Origin: Nothopassalora personata
Taxonomy: Eukaryota > Ascomycota > Dothideomycetes > Mycosphaerellales > Mycosphaerellaceae
Direction of reading: 5' to 3'
Assembly (NCBI GenBank): GCA_033816765.1
Contig: CM066293.1
Coordinates: 3,038,001 to 3,102,000 of the forward strand
Length of the DNA: 64,000 nt
A model generated the notes under the pieces. The model had not been told where the DNA came from and did no database searches. It saw only the letters and a program-made list of their open reading frames with translations. Of this stretch, positions 62,389 through 64,000 are shown piece after piece; the stretch's first letter is position 1, and every line of letters starts with the position of its first letter. The position numbers and the translations under genes are program-made.

Positions 62389-64000
62389 CCCCCCTACTAA
62401 AGACAATAATATAGCTACATAGACCCTATTTAGTAGAATTAGCACATCCTACAACCTCCGGTATACGATGTATAGGGATTAGAAGAAAGAATACGAGGAC
62501 TTTATAACTTGTAAACGTTCCCTAAAATCCTACTTCGAGAGAACTATTCCCTAAATGTACATTAATAACCTTCTTAGCCAACTAGATACCCTCTCTACCT
62601 AGTAGACATACATTAAAGCTAAGCTAGAGTCTAAGACTAAGAGTAGAAGGGTAATTCTTTAGAGCTAATACGATAAGCTTATAAAGGGACCTAAGAGTAA
62701 GAATATTAACTAATTTCTTATAAAGTAGCTTAAGCTTAACCGAAAGCTTAGATAGAGAGGCTATCTACTTACCCTATACATAAAAGATAACCTATACCGT
62801 ATAATTAAGGACACTATTAATATAGCTAAGGGTAGAATTATTGCGGAGTTAAGTAATAACCTTAAAGATACTATTTAGAGGTGTCTTAAATTTACTAGAA
62901 AGAACCCTAGTAAGTATAAGGTAAATAGTAGCACTAAGAAGAGCGTCTTATTTACTATATTAGGGAACTAATAGACTATTAGTTATCCCCTAGAAAAGAT
63001 AACGAGGGATCGCCTAAGACGAATATATACTAAGATAACTAGAAAACCTCCTAATAAAGTATACCGATTCCTTAGGAAGTGCAATATCGTTAACTATTAC
63101 TTACGACTACCTTAGGAAAGTATAGATAATACCTAGAAGAGTTAGATAAAGACCTACCGTAAGTATCTAAAGGACAATCCTTAATTCTATAAGCTCTAGG
63201 TAAGTAGATATAAGAATCTAGAGGCCCTTAAACTTATAAAGAATCCTTAGTCTAACTTATATTAAGACTAAAGAGTAGAGGAAACGTATTCGAGACTAAG
63301 AGGGTTATACGAACTACGCGTAATTAAGACCTAAGGGGTATACTCCTCTAATAACTTATCTAAGGAGAACTCCTAGCTACTTAATAGGGGGTTCAACGTA
63401 TATATTATTAATAAACCTACGAAGGCCGAATTTACCCTAGAATCGATCCCTAAGGATATACTCGTCTATATAGCGGCTACTACGCTTTAAGGAGTAGTTA
63501 AGGGTACCGTAAAGCTCTATATTAAGTTACTAGATAGATATCTAGTTACCTTAAACCTTAAGAATACCCTCTATATCCTAGGGGTTTACTATAATATTAT
63601 CTTACTCCCTTAAATACAAAAGAAAGGTCTATTCTTAGACGAGCGTACCGATATCTAGTACGATAGTAATAATGCTAGGGTAGCTAAGGTCTATAGATAA
63701 GGGAATCTACCGTACCTAAATATAAGTACTCTAGTAAAAGGAGAGCCTATAACGATTACTAAGTAGCCTATATCTAAAGATAGTACCCTAATATTAGTTA
63801 TAGAGGCTCTAAAATAATGATTAAGGAGCGTAGCTATAGTAAGAAGCCGTATACCCCTTTCTATAGTACCGAGGACGATAAGGGACTACTATAAGGTCCT
63901 TAGACACCCTAGACTAGAGCGGATAATACACCTATAAGACGCAGTTAAGGGTATTAAGATTATAGGATTGGAAGAACTACCTAAAACTAACGAGTACGAA
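62389..64000 (+). pseudogene. RIP-decayed Copia (Ty1-type) gag-pol remnant, continues beyond the window
   Basis: In plus-strand frames the part near 62450-62950 gives a UBN2-like gag (KLIKGPKSKN, RRVI). The part near 63480-63640 gives the Copia protease region (KGTVKLYIKLLD, LNLKNTLYILGVYYNI, KKGLFLDERT). The end gives a GAG-pre-integrase-like stretch (VLRHPRLERIIHL, GIKIIGLEELP). Many TAG/TAA stops replace Gln and Trp codons. Non-functional. Confidence 0.72.

Noticed and set aside
1..64000. CRISPR array, bacterial operons, ribosomal or transfer RNA genes
   Set aside because: Nothing with direct-repeat/spacer structure or cloverleaf features was found; the DNA is fungal nuclear. A tRNA search program would be needed to exclude tRNAs fully.

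Overview
This window is nuclear DNA of a filamentous ascomycete (Pezizomycotina), most likely a Dothideomycete. The signs are short GT-AG introns of 50-130 nt with CTGAC/CTAAT branch sites, fungal gene families (Cft2, Rna15, Atg9, Sec24, Zn2Cys6 regulator, EthD, GH1), and an AT-rich tail whose transposon remains carry C-to-T decay typical of repeat-induced point mutation (RIP). Exon structures below were worked out by hand from splice sites, phase and protein continuity.

0-15.7 kb is a housekeeping block: an inositol-phosphosphingolipid phospholipase C, a CUE-AlkB-GRF DNA-repair-type dioxygenase, an acyl-CoA carboxyltransferase, an acyltransferase-3 membrane protein, an uncharacterised three-exon gene, then CFT2 and RNA15. 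These last two encode parts of the pre-mRNA 3'-end processing machinery and are transcribed divergently from one 398-bp intergenic region. 15.7-24.2 kb is sparse: a SET-domain protein, a four-exon intracellular polysaccharide deacetylase, and one or two hypothetical genes.

24.2-38.1 kb looks like an accessory metabolic island. It opens with the most unusual gene of the window: a membrane protein with two HxxHC motifs whose C-terminal Met-His tail is assembled from six consecutive symmetric micro-exons of 15-45 nt. It continues with a TauD-type dioxygenase, an MFS monocarboxylate-type transporter, a 2-hydroxyacid dehydrogenase, an EthD/DUF1330-like protein, an NmrA/isoflavone-reductase-like protein, a Zn2Cys6 regulator and a secreted GH1 beta-glucosidase. 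Together these could import and degrade a glycosylated (perhaps phenolic) compound; that is inference.

38.1-57.3 kb holds a long hairpin, an LTR-like fragment beside a truncated PAN-like gene, a DUF829 protein, ATG9 and SEC24 (divergent), a small secreted protein, a patatin-like phospholipase, and short hypothetical, 2EXR/F-box-like and ankyrin genes.

57.7-64 kb is a nest of transposons. Old, RIP-decayed pogo/Fot1 and Copia remnants carry two younger insertions: a complete 2.3-kb LTR element (target duplication GCTCT) and a solo LTR (target duplication CCTAA). The complete element has gag but no pol. On its opposite strand it carries an intact ORF for a Zn2Cys6-like, coiled-coil protein. This element and the micro-exon gene are the two best candidates for something undescribed.
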